Notes: generated from the letters alone by a model not told the origin. A DNA stretch of 64,000 bases from Vulgatibacter incomptus (GCF_001263175.1 NZ_CP012332.1:3864220-3928219), one strand, 5' to 3'. Numbered from the stretch's first letter, positions 18,901-28,503 are shown. Made by a program: numbers and translations.

Positions 18901-19485
18901 CGCGGGCTGCTCGTACACGGGCGGCCAGACGTCGAGGATCCCGCCGCGGACGGCGAAGGTGCCGGGATCCTCCACCATCGGCACGCTTTGGTAGCCCAGC
19001 CCCACGAGGGCGCGGGCGAGATCGTCGCGGTCGCGAACCTGTCCGACGACCAGGGTCTCGGCGGACTTCCTGGCGGTTCGCGGCGGCGGCACCCGGCGCG
19101 CCAGCGCACGAGCCGAGACGACGGCGATGGCGTCGGGACGCCGCGAGAGCAGGTGGAGCCCCGCGAGGCGGTCGAGCTCGGTGGCGCGATCGGGGGAGAG
19201 GCCGTCGTAGGGCAGCACCGCATCGGCCGGGATCCGCAGCACCCGGCGCTCCTCGCCGTCGCCTCCCAGGAAGAAGGCGAGATCCGCCGCGAGCCGATCC
19301 GCCGCATCCTCGTCAGCGGCGACCGCCAGCAACGGCCTGCCGAGCGCGCGGTGGAGGGAGGCGCCGACGAAGCCCCTGGCGCCACCCTTCACGCCGAGGA
19401 CGGCGATCGACTCGCCCGGTGCCGCTCCTGCCGCCGCCGCGAGCCTGACGAAGGCGGTGTCGGCTTTGTCGGGCTGCTTGCTCAT
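15946..19485 (-). CDS. mfd: Transcription-repair coupling factor Mfd
   Basis: Mfd displaces stalled RNA polymerase with ATP and recruits UvrA to the lesion. The protein has about 1179 residues, typical of the family. In order it shows the UvrB-like N-terminal region (SIAVLGVKGGARGF, DVWPPVYEQPARIELFGDEIE), the polymerase-interaction domain (GDLCVHVDHGLCKYGGL), the RecG-like motor with Walker A GDVGYGKTEVA and Walker B DEEQKFGV, and the TRG region (QLYQIRGRVGR). A Mfd C-terminal domain follows (PIPAFIPDEYLPDVHQRL). The start is uncertain: the ATG at 19485 follows GCAGGAG very closely, and an alternative lies 13 codons upstream. The divergent grpE gene starts about 215 nt away. Confidence 0.95.
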   Translation of the reverse strand: MSKQPDKADTAFVRLAAAAGAAPGESIAVLGVKGGARGFVGASLHRALGRPLLAVAADEDAADRLAADLAFFLGGDGEERRVLRIPADAVLPYDGLSPDRATELDRLAGLHLLSRRPDAIAVVSARALARRVPPPRTARKSAETLVVGQVRDRDDLARALVGLGYQSVPMVEDPGTFAVRGGILDVWPPVYEQPARIELFGDEIESLRLFDAATQRTLRPLDELEVCAAREILFDETSKRLGIEAARAAADRVNRPTAKVRELVEAIQEAIPAFGVEALLPGFFEEGLAPLPDYLRDDALILLDDPVAIERELEELHAELEREHAAAVQRGELALPPEAHFVAADELTRRLGAFTRVELHGLWLGVPGGREPIRFDLEPTEGIRKEIESHLGEEGALTPLVERLKRWRERGWTTMIACGSAGQADKLRRMLSERRLHVKVREGHPPPEPRDLHDLAVHAHLLTGELSSGFLSQQDGFVVISDEEIVGPRTRRKVRAAKRADLPFVAAFRDLDEGDLCVHVDHGLCKYGGLQKLNVRGVEGDFLVLHFAGQDKLFLPVSKLRQVQKFVGAGAEHARLDKLGGISWERTKKKVKDELLKMAAELLDIYARRKAHPGTAFPAPERYFRQFEEDFPFDETPDQAKAIADVLADMGSPEPMDRLICGDVGYGKTEVAMRAAFLAVMGQKQVAVLVPTTILALQHFNSFRKRMKDFPVQLDWVSSLRTAQENKEVLRKAAAGQVDIVIGTHALLGSSVSFRDLGLVVVDEEQKFGVAHKEKLKKLRAAVDVLTLTATPIPRTLHMSMAGVRDMSIIQTAPADRRAIRTFVARFSPTEIREAILREKARGGQVFFVHNRVESIGAMQRFLVELVPEASVGVGHGQMPEHALERVIGEFIDRKYDVLLCTTIIESGLDIPSANTIIVNDSDTFGLAQLYQIRGRVGRSAERAYAYLLVPAQRQITKDAQRRLEVLQQFTELGAGFHIASHDLEIRGAGNLLGAKQSGQIEAVGFDLYAELLEEAVAELRGEPQQTVVEPEVQLPIPAFIPDEYLPDVHQRLLFYKKLSQANTDEEIEEVREELVDRCGQPTREVDALCRVMAIKADLRALRLRALEAGPSRIAITLGPDAALDPAKLTGLVSTGGKEPRYRLTPDLKLLVRTPPDMGAEALLEAARDALRDLARCSA

Positions 19486-19699
19486 CTCCTGCACTTCCGT
19501 CTTCGTCGCGGTCGCCCCGCGCACCTCTTCGCCGCGGGCCTGAGACCGTCAGGCGCGGCGGCAAACGAGCGCAGGGCATACCACGAAGACCGCCTTCCGC
19601 GAGAGCGGCGCTCTCCTTGCGAAAACCTACAAAGGCACTGGAATCATTGCCGTTACGAGCGGGGGTATGAGAAGCTGGCGGGCCACCCAGCGGCGGAGT

Positions 19700-20440
19700 A
19701 TGCCCTTGTCCGACACCCTCGGTCCGAAAGGCGCGTTCAGCGCCGACATCAGCGACGACGCCGTCGCCGAAGCCCTCCGCGCCGTGGAGGAACGCGAGAC
19801 CCGTGCGGCTCCCGAGGGCGAGATCCTCGACCTGGAGCCCGCTTCCGACGCGGCCGCCGCGCGCATCGCCGAGCTCGAGAGCGCTCTCGAAACCAACGCG
19901 CGCCTCCTCGAAGAGTCCCTCCAGCGGGGCCGCGACTCGACGGAGCGCCTGCAGGAGGCCGCCGACCGTCTGACGCGGATGGCCGCCGACTTCGACAACT
20001 TCCGCAAGCGGTCCCAGCGGGAGAAGGAGGAGGCCCAGCGCTTCGGCATCGAGAGGCTGCTCCGGGACCTCGTGCCCGTCCTCGACAACTTCGATCGCGC
20101 CCTCGAGCACGCGGGCGGCGGCGCCGACCTCGCGAGCTTCAGCCAGGGCGTCTCCATGACCCGGCGCCTCTTCGAGGAGACCCTGGGCCGCTTCGGCGTC
20201 CAGTCCTTCTCGGCGGTCGGAAAGGAGTTCGATCCCCGGCTCCACGAGGCCATGGAGCAGGTCGAGAGCGGGGAGCACCCGGCCAACGTCGTCGCGCGGG
20301 AGCACATGCGCGGCTATCTGCTCCACGACCGCCTGGTGCGGGCCGCGCTGGTCTCGGTGTCGAGGGGCCCCGGGCCTGCCGCCGAGGCCGCCGGCGACGG
20401 CGCGGCGCCGGACCCGGGAGCGGTGTCCGACGATTCGTAG
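19700..20440 (+). CDS. grpE: Nucleotide-exchange factor GrpE
   Basis: GrpE releases ADP from DnaK. The 246-residue protein has a charged, disordered N-terminus, a long coiled coil (about residues 55-110; ARIAELESALETNARLLEES), and the signature AADFDNFRKRSQREKEE followed by LVPVLDNFDRALEHA and FDPRLHEAMEQVE at the beta-domain. The C-terminus has an extra Ala/Gly/Pro-rich tail. I took the ATG at 19700 (GGAG just before it); an in-frame ATG at 19667 is also possible. It lies 73 nt before dnaK and begins a chaperone gene group interrupted by pyrF. Confidence 0.92.
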   Translation: MPLSDTLGPKGAFSADISDDAVAEALRAVEERETRAAPEGEILDLEPASDAAAARIAELESALETNARLLEESLQRGRDSTERLQEAADRLTRMAADFDNFRKRSQREKEEAQRFGIERLLRDLVPVLDNFDRALEHAGGGADLASFSQGVSMTRRLFEETLGRFGVQSFSAVGKEFDPRLHEAMEQVESGEHPANVVAREHMRGYLLHDRLVRAALVSVSRGPGPAAEAAGDGAAPDPGAVSDDS

Positions 20441-20513
20441 AAGGGCCGGGGCAGGACCGTGCGTCTCTAGGTAGGCGGAGGAACACATCTCCCGACAGCA
20501 GTAGGAGCACGAC

Positions 20514-22340
<1,827 letters not shown>

Positions 22341-22434
22341 AGGGGTCGCGCTTCAGGTCTATGGAGTTCCAGGGGGGACCAGGGGCGAGGATGCCGTCGC
22401 CAATACCCTGGCCTGGCGTGCTACAAGCCGAGCC

Positions 22435-23268
22435 ATGACCTTCGCCGAACGAATCAACGACCGAATGGAGCGGCTTGGCACGCGGCTGTGCATCGGCCTC
22501 GATCCGCGTCCGGAGTGGCACCCCGCCGGCGTCGATCTCTGGGATCACTGCCGCGACGTCCTCGAGGCGTGCGAGCGCTACGCGTGTGCGGTGAAGCCCC
22601 AGGTGGCCTTCTTCGAGGCGCAGGGGCTGCGCGGCCTCGAGGCGCTCTTCCGCGTCCTCGAGCTCGCCAGGCAGATCGAGATCCCCGTGATCATCGACGC
22701 CAAGCGCGGCGACATCGGGAGCACCGCCGAGGCCTACGCCGCGGCGTGGATGCGGGGCGCCAACGCGGGCGCGGCCCTCACCGTGAACCCCTACCTCGGC
22801 CGCGACACCGTGCAGCCCTTCGTCGACGCGGCGAAGGAAGAGGGCGGGGCGATCTTCTGCCTGGTGAAGACCAGCAACCCCGGCGCCGGCGACCTGCAGG
22901 ACCTCTCCACCGACCGCGGCACCGTCTCCGAGGTCGTGTCGAGCTGGACCACCGATTGGAACGAGGTCGGCAAGGGCTACGGTCCGGTCGGCGCGGTCGT
23001 CGGAGCCACCCGACCCGTGGAGCTCCACCGCTTCCGGCAGCTCCTTCCGCGAAGCCTGCTGCTCCTCCCCGGCGTCGGGGCCCAGGGCGGCAAGCCCGCC
23101 GATCTGGCGCCCGCCTTCCATCCGGGCGGGCGGGGTGCCATCGTCTCCGCCAGCCGCTCCGTGGAGTACGCCTCGCGCGGGTCGGATTTCGCCATCGCCG
23201 CCAGGGGTTCTGCAAAAGAGCTGCGCGAGGCGATCAACACGGCTTGCGAGGTCGTGACCCCGCGTTAG
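22435..23268 (+). CDS. pyrF: Orotidine 5'-phosphate decarboxylase
   Basis: PyrF performs the last step of UMP synthesis, decarboxylating OMP. The 277-residue protein has the catalytic Lys/Asp array DAKRGDIGSTAE, the KPQVAFFEAQG segment, and a phosphate-binding PGVGAQGGKPADL near the end. Its length and motif order fit the subfamily 2 enzymes that are longer than E. coli PyrF. The start is the ATG at 22435. It sits between dnaK and dnaJ on the same strand with gaps of 94 and 120 nt, so it may be transcribed independently or in the chaperone operon. Confidence 0.93.
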   Translation: MTFAERINDRMERLGTRLCIGLDPRPEWHPAGVDLWDHCRDVLEACERYACAVKPQVAFFEAQGLRGLEALFRVLELARQIEIPVIIDAKRGDIGSTAEAYAAAWMRGANAGAALTVNPYLGRDTVQPFVDAAKEEGGAIFCLVKTSNPGAGDLQDLSTDRGTVSEVVSSWTTDWNEVGKGYGPVGAVVGATRPVELHRFRQLLPRSLLLLPGVGAQGGKPADLAPAFHPGGRGAIVSASRSVEYASRGSDFAIAARGSAKELREAINTACEVVTPR

Positions 23269-23388
23269 CTTGGGAATTTTTCCGGCGCCGTCGGCGGCGC
23301 CGCGGCTCGGCGCGTTGTTTGAGCCCGCGATGGGTTTTTCGACGCAGGGCATCGCACGGCGGGCCGCTCGCCCCATGGGGAAGACACG

Positions 23389-24498
23389 TTGAAGCGCGAT
23401 TACTACGAAGTCCTGGGCGTCGAGAAGAGCGCCTCCGCGCAGGAGATCAAGAGCGCGTACCGCAAGCTCGCGCTCCAGCACCACCCGGACAAGAACCCCG
23501 ACAACCCCGAGGCCGAGGAGAAGTTCAAGGAGGCCTCCGAGGCCTACGCCTGCCTCTCCGACCCGGAGAAGCGCGCCCGCTACGACCGCTTCGGCCACGA
23601 GGGCCGGCCCTTCGGTGACGGCGGATTCGGCTTCGAGGGCTTCGGCGGCGCCGGCTTCGGCGACATCTTCGGAGACATCTTCGGCGAGATCTTCGGCGGC
23701 GGCGGCCAGCAGAGGCGTACCCGCGGCCGCGGCGCCGACCTCCGCGTCGACCGGGAGATCGAGTTCGAAAAGGCCGCCTTCGGCACCGACCTCGAGCTCG
23801 AGATTCCGCGCCGCAAGCGCTGCGACACCTGCTCCGGCTCCGGCTGCAAGCCCGGCACCAGCCCGCGAACGTGCAACACCTGCGGCGGCAGCGGCGCCCA
23901 GCGCTTCACCCAGGGATTCTTCTCCGTCTCCCGCCCGTGTCCGACCTGCGGCGGCGAGGGCAAGGTGATCCCCGACCCGTGCACCAACTGCAGCGGCAAG
24001 GGCACCGTCACCGCCACCGCCAAGATCCCCGTCAAGATCCCGCCCGGCGTCGACACCGGCTCGCGCCTCAAGCTCACCGGCGAGGGCGAGCCCGGCCCCA
24101 TGGGCGGCCCTCCCGGCGATCTCTACGTAGTGCTCCACGTGAAGGAGCACCCGATCTTCCTGCGGGAGGAGACCGAGATCGTCTGCGAGGTGCCGATCAG
24201 CTTCACCCAGGCCGCCCTGGGCGCCACCATCGACGTGCCCACCCTCGACGGCAAGGTGAAGATGAAGGTCCCCGCCGGGACCCAGTCCGGCAAGGTCTTC
24301 CGCCTGCGCGGCAAGGGCGTCCCCGTGCTCGGCGGCTACGGCCGCGGCGACCAGCACGTGCGCGTCGTCATCGAGACGCCCAGCTCCCTCTCCAAGCGCC
24401 AGCGCGAGCTCCTCGAGGAGTTCGCCGCCGAGGCCGGGGAGGACGTGCACCCGCAGTCGAAGAACTTCCTCGAGAAGGTGAAGTCGCTCTTCGGCTGA
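23389..24498 (+). CDS. dnaJ: Co-chaperone DnaJ (Hsp40)
   Basis: DnaJ stimulates the DnaK ATPase and delivers clients. The 369-residue protein has a J domain with the HHPDKNPD loop, a Gly/Phe-rich stretch ([19 protein letters not shown]), a four-repeat zinc domain ([32 protein letters not shown]), and the two substrate-binding beta domains. It is therefore a complete type I DnaJ. The start is a TTG (23389); the nearest upstream ATG at 23375 is out of frame and hits a stop within five codons. A rare start codon could keep expression below that of dnaK. Confidence 0.95.
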   Translation: MKRDYYEVLGVEKSASAQEIKSAYRKLALQHHPDKNPDNPEAEEKFKEASEAYACLSDPEKRARYDRFGHEGRPFGDGGFGFEGFGGAGFGDIFGDIFGEIFGGGGQQRRTRGRGADLRVDREIEFEKAAFGTDLELEIPRRKRCDTCSGSGCKPGTSPRTCNTCGGSGAQRFTQGFFSVSRPCPTCGGEGKVIPDPCTNCSGKGTVTATAKIPVKIPPGVDTGSRLKLTGEGEPGPMGGPPGDLYVVLHVKEHPIFLREETEIVCEVPISFTQAALGATIDVPTLDGKVKMKVPAGTQSGKVFRLRGKGVPVLGGYGRGDQHVRVVIETPSSLSKRQRELLEEFAAEAGEDVHPQSKNFLEKVKSLFG

Positions 24499-25152
24499 GC
24501 CTCCGGGGGCCCTCTTCCCCGGGATCCCTCGAGCGCCCATCGCGTAGCCGGATGTCCGCCCCGTTCTCTCGGGGCGATTGGAGCCCTGCGACCGCCTGGG
24601 CACCCCCCGTAGGCGGCCATCGCTCGGGATCGACGCCTCATCGTCGTTTCACGCCCGCCATCCCTGCCGGCTCCCCAAGGCTTTGACGAAAAGCCAGGAG
24701 CCGGCACCTTCCTGTTGATGAACGGGTGTTCAGTGTGCATCCTACTGGGATGCTCGCGACCTCTTCCTGCCCGCGCTCTCGGCGACCCGACGCTTCGGGC
24801 GTTGGAGGTGAATGATCCTTCCGCTCATTGTGGAGAGGTCGTCGACCAGGGGGCGGCGAGGAGGACGCTCGCACACATCGTCGGCGTGTTCGCCTCACCT
24901 GTATCCAAATGAACACACTCGATTCGCACCGATCCTGTTGCCTCGGCGTCGAAGCTCGGGATGTGAGTCGAATTGATACGACTTGGCCTCCCTGGCTCGC
25001 GTTGTAACGGGACTATCCTGACGAGAAAGGCAGATGCCGCTCGCCGTCGGGGATCCCGGATCGCGGGCGATGTCAGACCCATCCAGTATGGATCGATCCC
25101 TCCAAGGATCATTCCGGCGGGCGCGAACGTGCGCCCGACCCACGAGTCGAAA
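24499..25152. other. Intergenic region between dnaJ and the accessory island
   Basis: This 650-nt stretch separates the chaperone group from the accessory region. Apart from the hairpins after dnaJ I see no supportable gene: the open frames here have atypical composition and no recognisable motif. It probably holds the promoter of the small Cys-rich protein or HTH gene and may mark the left boundary of acquired DNA. Confidence 0.4.
24557..24576 (+). terminator. Hairpin downstream of dnaJ
   Basis: CGCCCCG and CGGGGCG form a perfect 7-bp stem with a TTCTCT loop, 59 nt after the dnaJ stop. A shorter CCGGGG/CCCCGG stem occurs at 24503-24522. Neither is followed by a T-run. Confidence 0.45.
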
Positions 25153-25365
25153 ATGGAAGTGAAAGTGCGAGTCCCAAACCCGGTGGCAGACGGTCGAACC
25201 GTCGAGCCCGATCGCGACTTCTGGTGCGTCCATTACGAGCACTGTCTGGACGTAGCGATCCTCGATAGCTGGTCCGGATTTTCCTGCAGGAGTTGTGCCT
25301 TCAGGGGAGCAACCGAGGGAGCGTCCATCGAAGTGCCGGATGGAGCGGTGGTTCCGGCCGCCTGA
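25153..25365 (+). CDS. Small Cys-rich protein, possible zinc knuckle
   Basis: The predicted 70-residue protein contains CVHYEHCLDVAILDSWSGFSCRSC: a C-x(5)-C-x(14)-C-x2-C arrangement that could bind zinc, with aromatic residues between. Similar short C/H-Y-x-x-C-L-x-x-A ... W-x-x-F-x-C-x-x-C proteins occur in delta-proteobacteria to my recollection, but I do not know a function. The start is unclear and the ribosome-binding site is poor. It ends 40 nt before the HTH gene and might be transcribed with it. Confidence 0.5.
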   Translation: MEVKVRVPNPVADGRTVEPDRDFWCVHYEHCLDVAILDSWSGFSCRSCAFRGATEGASIEVPDGAVVPAA

Positions 25366-25405
25366 GGGGATTCGGAGCCAATCGAGAGATAGGGAGGAGA
25401 AAAAA

Positions 25406-26122
25406 ATGTTCGAATCAGAGTCCAAGCGGGAGAACAGGGCGAGCGGGGATCCGTACCCGAAGGAACCTCCCAGCCGGGAGACCGTCGAGAGGGTCTTCGC
25501 CGACGAACGGGAGGCCGCGCGATTCTGGCTGGAGCAGAGGACGCCGCGAAAACGATCTCCCATGGATCCTCGACGCCTGGCCGCTCCGATGGGCCGATCG
25601 ACCAACGACCTGGATATCGAAGCAGTCCTCCATTCCATCGAGCGTGGTCTGGAAGGGATCCACCCGGAGTGGCATCCGGTGGTCCTCGTCCATCTCGGCT
25701 GGGGAATCGGAATTCGCCGCCTGCGTACAGGTGACTACCTCGAACGGGCGGGGCTTCCGCCCGCGCTCCCCCAGGGGCTCACCCAGTACACGCTCGGCAT
25801 TCGGTCGCGGCAGTTTCGTCAGCGTCTCTCCGAGCTGAAGGTGATCGACTCCGAGGACGTCGCCGCGTGGGACGCGGTCGAGAGTGATGCACCATCGGAC
25901 GAGCGCCCGATCGCCGGATGGAAGGGGATCGCGACCCATCTCGGAGTCTCCGAGATCACGGCCAAGCGGTGGGAGGCCCGTGGCCTTCCCGTGTGTCGTC
26001 CCGGCTCCGGCACCGTCCTCGCGTTTCCATCGGCTCTCAACCTTTGGGTCCACGAAGGCACGGGTGCCACCCGCTACGCGAAAAGGGAGTTCGAAGGGGA
26101 TTTCGATCCTGAGACGAAGTGA
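25406..26122 (+). CDS. Helix-turn-helix DNA-binding protein, candidate regulator of the lysis/toxin region
   Basis: The protein has 238 residues; the start follows a strong AGGGAGGAG site. The C-terminal 60 residues (about 170-215) form a winged or MerR-like helix-turn-helix: AGWKGIATHLGVSEITAKRW followed by EARGLPV and a wing containing GSGTVLAFPSALNLWV. This resembles the GWKxIAxxLGVSxRTxxRWE family. The N-terminal part is highly charged and unrecognised. Its position immediately ahead of the lysis module, on the same strand, suggests it regulates that module, but this is inference. It could also control only itself. The composition is somewhat less GC-rich than the core genes. Confidence 0.65.
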   Translation: MFESESKRENRASGDPYPKEPPSRETVERVFADEREAARFWLEQRTPRKRSPMDPRRLAAPMGRSTNDLDIEAVLHSIERGLEGIHPEWHPVVLVHLGWGIGIRRLRTGDYLERAGLPPALPQGLTQYTLGIRSRQFRQRLSELKVIDSEDVAAWDAVESDAPSDERPIAGWKGIATHLGVSEITAKRWEARGLPVCRPGSGTVLAFPSALNLWVHEGTGATRYAKREFEGDFDPETK

Positions 26123-26394
26123 TACGAGATGGATGGTGGCACGCCAGCCAGAACATCCATAGGATCGCTCCATGCTGCTCGCTGATTCGATCGGTGAGCG
26201 CAGCTTTTATTGATCGTCGAGCCAGCCTGCGGTAGCGCGGACGGCTCTTTTATCTGCATTTGTGGCGAGGAGAACGGAATGCGCCGGCATCCACCGTAGT
26301 GGGATTCGTGCGTTTCGCGGATGCGCGAGCGTGGCGATGAAGATTGGATTTGAAACCGAATAGGTGTCGCCGGCCGGCGGCGAAAGGGGGCCAG
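26123..26394 (+). other. Leader region between the HTH gene and the terminator
   Basis: No gene is supported here. Near 26174-26211 a GCTGC/GCAGC stem followed by TTTTATT could end the HTH transcript. The rest may hold a promoter for the leader RNA that runs into the strong terminator at 26395-26431; I could not identify -35/-10 boxes with confidence. Confidence 0.4.
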
Positions 26395-26431
26395 GAACGC
26401 CGCCGGCTTCGGATCGGCGGTGTTCCTTTTG
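26395..26431 (+). terminator. Strong intrinsic terminator directly upstream of the lysis module
   Basis: GGAACGCCGCCG (26395-26406) pairs with CGGCGGTGTTCC (26416-26427), a 12-bp stem with a single G-U pair and a 9-nt loop containing TTCGG. TTTT follows immediately (26428-26431). The ribosome-binding site GAGGAGG of the first lysis gene begins at the next base or two, and the GTG start is only 15 nt after the terminator. No promoter can fit between them, so expression of the next gene must involve read-through or antitermination, or a promoter inside the hairpin. Confidence 0.85.
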
Positions 26432-26445
26432 AGGAGGTGGGAGCC

Positions 26446-26691
26446 GTGGACTGGCTCGCGACAAACTGGCCGATGGTTGTCGTGCTCATGGCGTTGGCAG
26501 CGGCCTGGGGCCGCACAACCCGTCAGATTCTCGACATCCAGGAAAAGCTGGCAGATCAGCATGACGAAATTTGCAGCATGCGAAACGCCGAGCTCGCGAG
26601 GCGGGAGAAGCTCGCCGGCGAGCTGGAGAGCATTCGGATCGCTTTGACCGAGATCCGGACGCAGCTCGAGATTCGAAACGGCTTTCGGTGA
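26446..26691 (+). CDS. Small N-terminal-TM coiled-coil protein (spanin- or holin-like)
   Basis: The 81-residue protein starts with one TM segment (WPMVVVLMALAAAWG, about residues 8-24) followed by a charged coiled coil (RQILDIQEKLADQHDEI and REKLAGELESIRIALTEIRT). One TM plus an extracytoplasmic coiled coil is the layout of inner-membrane spanins and some class III holin-like phage proteins. The GTG start at 26446 follows GAGGAGGTGGGAG. It begins the lysis module; the next gene is the amidase. Sequence alone does not decide between spanin and holin. Confidence 0.65.
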   Translation: MDWLATNWPMVVVLMALAAAWGRTTRQILDIQEKLADQHDEICSMRNAELARREKLAGELESIRIALTEIRTQLEIRNGFR

Positions 26692-26743
26692 TCGTGTGAC
26701 TTCGAATCAAGGAACTAGAATCGATCTCTCGAAGGGGAGCTCC

Positions 26744-27283
26744 ATGAAATCAGAACGTGGGTCGGACGATCTCCGGCTCTCCAATGGAAGAAACTGTCCG
26801 GAATTCCTGATCGTCCATGAGTCCGACTCCAGCTGGGGCACCGTCGAGGACATCGACGAGTGGCACCGGGCGAGGGGATTCCGCTCGATCGGGTACCACT
26901 ACGTGATCGGCAACGCCTATCCGACGGCCGCCTCCTGGCGGAAGCACGAGCCGGTCGTTCGACTCGATGGAAAGCTCCGCACGGGTCGATCGCTCGGTGA
27001 TCCGGACGACGTCGACATGCAGATCGGAGCCCATTGCCTCGGCTTCAACACGAGATCCATCGGCGTCTGCCTGATCGGAAAGCACGGCTGTTACTCCGAG
27101 GCCCAGGTCGAGACGCTCTACGACTTTCTAGAAGGAAAGTGCCGCCAGTACTCGATCCCGCCGGAGCGGATCCTCGGGCATTGCGAGACCGAGAGCGGCC
27201 GGCGGGAGGGGAAGGCGTGTCCCAGCCTCGACATGGAAACTACACGCAAGATCATCCGATCCAGACTGATGGGTCGGAAATAG
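26744..27283 (+). CDS. N-acetylmuramoyl-L-alanine amidase, T7-lysozyme type (endolysin)
   Basis: This 179-residue cytoplasmic enzyme should cut the amide bond between MurNAc and the peptide. It matches the amidase_2/T7-lysozyme fold. Zinc ligands are His25 (LIVHESDS), His146 (ILGHCE) and Cys159 (KACPS); the catalytic Tyr51 (SIGYHYVIG) and Lys157 are also present, as is NTRSIGVCLIG. It has no signal peptide, so it needs a holin to reach the wall, as in phages. The start at 26744 follows GGGGAG. It lies in a cassette with small membrane genes, directly supporting a lysis role. Confidence 0.9.
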   Translation: MKSERGSDDLRLSNGRNCPEFLIVHESDSSWGTVEDIDEWHRARGFRSIGYHYVIGNAYPTAASWRKHEPVVRLDGKLRTGRSLGDPDDVDMQIGAHCLGFNTRSIGVCLIGKHGCYSEAQVETLYDFLEGKCRQYSIPPERILGHCETESGRREGKACPSLDMETTRKIIRSRLMGRK

Positions 27284-27295
27284 AAGGTTGATGAC

Positions 27296-27616
27296 ATGGA
27301 AGACCTGAGTCTGCTCCTGGGCGGGCAGCTTCTGACGTTGGGCGCCGGCGCGACCATCCTGACCGCGATCTGGCGAGAGCTCTGCCCGCGGCTCTGGGGA
27401 TCTGCGTTGGGACGTCGATTGCTTCCTCTCGCTCCGATCGCCTTCGCGGTCGCCGGATCCTTCGCAGGCCTCGGCTCCGCGGGCGGTTGGACCAGTCGAC
27501 TGGCCAGCGGGGTCCTCGCGGGAGCCATCGCAGCGCATGGATTCAAGATCGGGCGAACGACGCTGCTCGGTTTCGGTCTCGACGCGCCGTCGGATAGGCA
27601 GGGAGTCGAGCCGTGA
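27296..27616 (+). CDS. Holin-like small membrane protein
   Basis: The 106-residue protein has two or three hydrophobic segments: LLLGGQLLTLGAGATILTAI, LLPLAPIAFAVAGSFAGLG and SRLASGVLAGAIAAHGFKI. Its size, multiple TMs and position right after an endolysin gene fit a phage holin, which would form the membrane lesion that releases the amidase. It has no sequence signature of a named holin family that I recognise. It starts 12 nt after the amidase stop and its end overlaps the next gene by 4 nt (27613-27616). Confidence 0.65.
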   Translation: MEDLSLLLGGQLLTLGAGATILTAIWRELCPRLWGSALGRRLLPLAPIAFAVAGSFAGLGSAGGWTSRLASGVLAGAIAAHGFKIGRTTLLGFGLDAPSDRQGVEP

Positions 27617-27921
27617 AGACCGTCGTTGCAGTGGCGCTGGCGCTCCTCGCGGCAGTGGCCGGGTGGCTTCGGGGCCGAGCACAGAGAACGAACGCCGATC
27701 GGCTGGAGGCCCTCGAGCTGGCTCGGCAGTCCATGAATCGCCGCGCCGCGGTGGAGCGTGAACGGGAGGTGCGGGATGCGGGTATTCGCCTGGAGTCGAA
27801 CAAGAGGAAGACGAGAGATGCGGTGGACCGGGCGAACGAGCGTGCCTCTCGCCTGGGTTGGCGCCCTGGCGCTGGCTCTGGCGGCGGGACCGGCGCTGGC
27901 GGAGGCGACGGGGCCGGCTGA
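27613..27921 (+). CDS. Inner-membrane-spanin-like protein
   Basis: The predicted 102-residue protein has one N-terminal TM (VVAVALALLAAVAGWL) and then a charged helical region likely to be a coiled coil (NADRLEALELARQSMNRRAA, ERVREVR-type repeats), ending in a Gly-rich tail. That architecture is typical of Rz-like inner-membrane spanins. The GTG start at 27613 overlaps the holin-like gene stop, and the 3' third (from 27818) overlaps the next gene in a different frame. Nested genes of this type are known for Rz/Rz1 in phages. Confidence 0.6.
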   Translation: MKTVVAVALALLAAVAGWLRGRAQRTNADRLEALELARQSMNRRAAVEREREVRDAGIRLESNKRKTRDAVDRANERASRLGWRPGAGSGGGTGAGGGDGAG

Positions 27922-28324
27922 GCCGGATCCGGCGGAGGAGACCCGGCCCTGTTGGCGGTCGGGACGCTACGTCATCTGTGACGCTTTGGCGTTCCGCCTC
28001 CTGGAGGACGAGTTCGAAGAGCTTCGCGCAGAGCTGAGCCTGGCGCGAAGCCACCTCGAGGACGCCGCCGCCGACGCAGCGGAGCGGACGGCCTTCGATC
28101 GGTTGGCGTGTTCAGGACGCCGCTCGGGATCCTGCGAAACCACGCCCGAATCCGGGTGGGCGCGAAGCTCTCCCCGCATTGCGGTCGGTCTCTCCATCGT
28201 CGGGACCGCAGTGGCCGCTACCGGGCTGGGCCTCTCGGTGCACGGCGGAGGCTCAAGCGCCGCGGGCTGGATGGTCGTTGGTGGCGTCGTCTTCGATCTG
28301 CTCGGCCTCGCACTTGTCTATTGA
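27818..28324 (+). CDS. Secreted/membrane protein nested with the spanin-like gene
   Basis: The 168-residue product begins inside the preceding gene, sharing 104 nt with it in another frame. It has a signal peptide (PLAWVGALALALAAGPALAEA, no clear lipobox), a helical central part (FEELRAELSLARSHLEDAAA), four Cys that could pair (CWRSGRYVIC and CSGRRSGSC), and two C-terminal hydrophobic segments (IAVGLSIVGTAVAATGLGLS, WMVVGGVVFDLLGLALVY). A typical outer-membrane spanin is a small lipoprotein, which this is not, so it is either a divergent spanin partner or a different envelope component. Confidence 0.55.
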   Translation: MRWTGRTSVPLAWVGALALALAAGPALAEATGPAEPDPAEETRPCWRSGRYVICDALAFRLLEDEFEELRAELSLARSHLEDAAADAAERTAFDRLACSGRRSGSCETTPESGWARSSPRIAVGLSIVGTAVAATGLGLSVHGGGSSAAGWMVVGGVVFDLLGLALVY

Positions 28325-28469
28325 GACTGGTTTTATTTTTTCGGGGCGGGCTCGAGGAGCGAGATCCCTGCGGGGGGAAGGCCTCGGAGGACAGACGTAG
28401 CATAGGCCGTAGATGAGGGGGCCGAGCCTTCAGCCTGCAGGATGGATCATAGGGAAACCAATTTTTTGG

Positions 28470-28503
28470 GGGGTGTCGGGCCTGAAGCTCGGCACCCCTT
28501 TTT
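28470..28503 (+). terminator. Intrinsic terminator after the lysis module
   Basis: GGGGTGTCGGGC (28470-28481) pairs with GCTCGGCACCCC (28487-28498), 12 bp with two G-U pairs and a CTGAA loop, and is followed by TTTTT (28499-28503). It ends the lysis module transcript on the plus strand. It also separates that module from the toxin gene, whose start is 135 nt further on, enough for a promoter. Confidence 0.85.

Noticed and set aside
25153..28503. Complete prophage or tailocin
   Set aside because: Only regulator and lysis-type genes are present. No capsid, tail, portal, terminase, integrase or attachment site was seen in the flanks.
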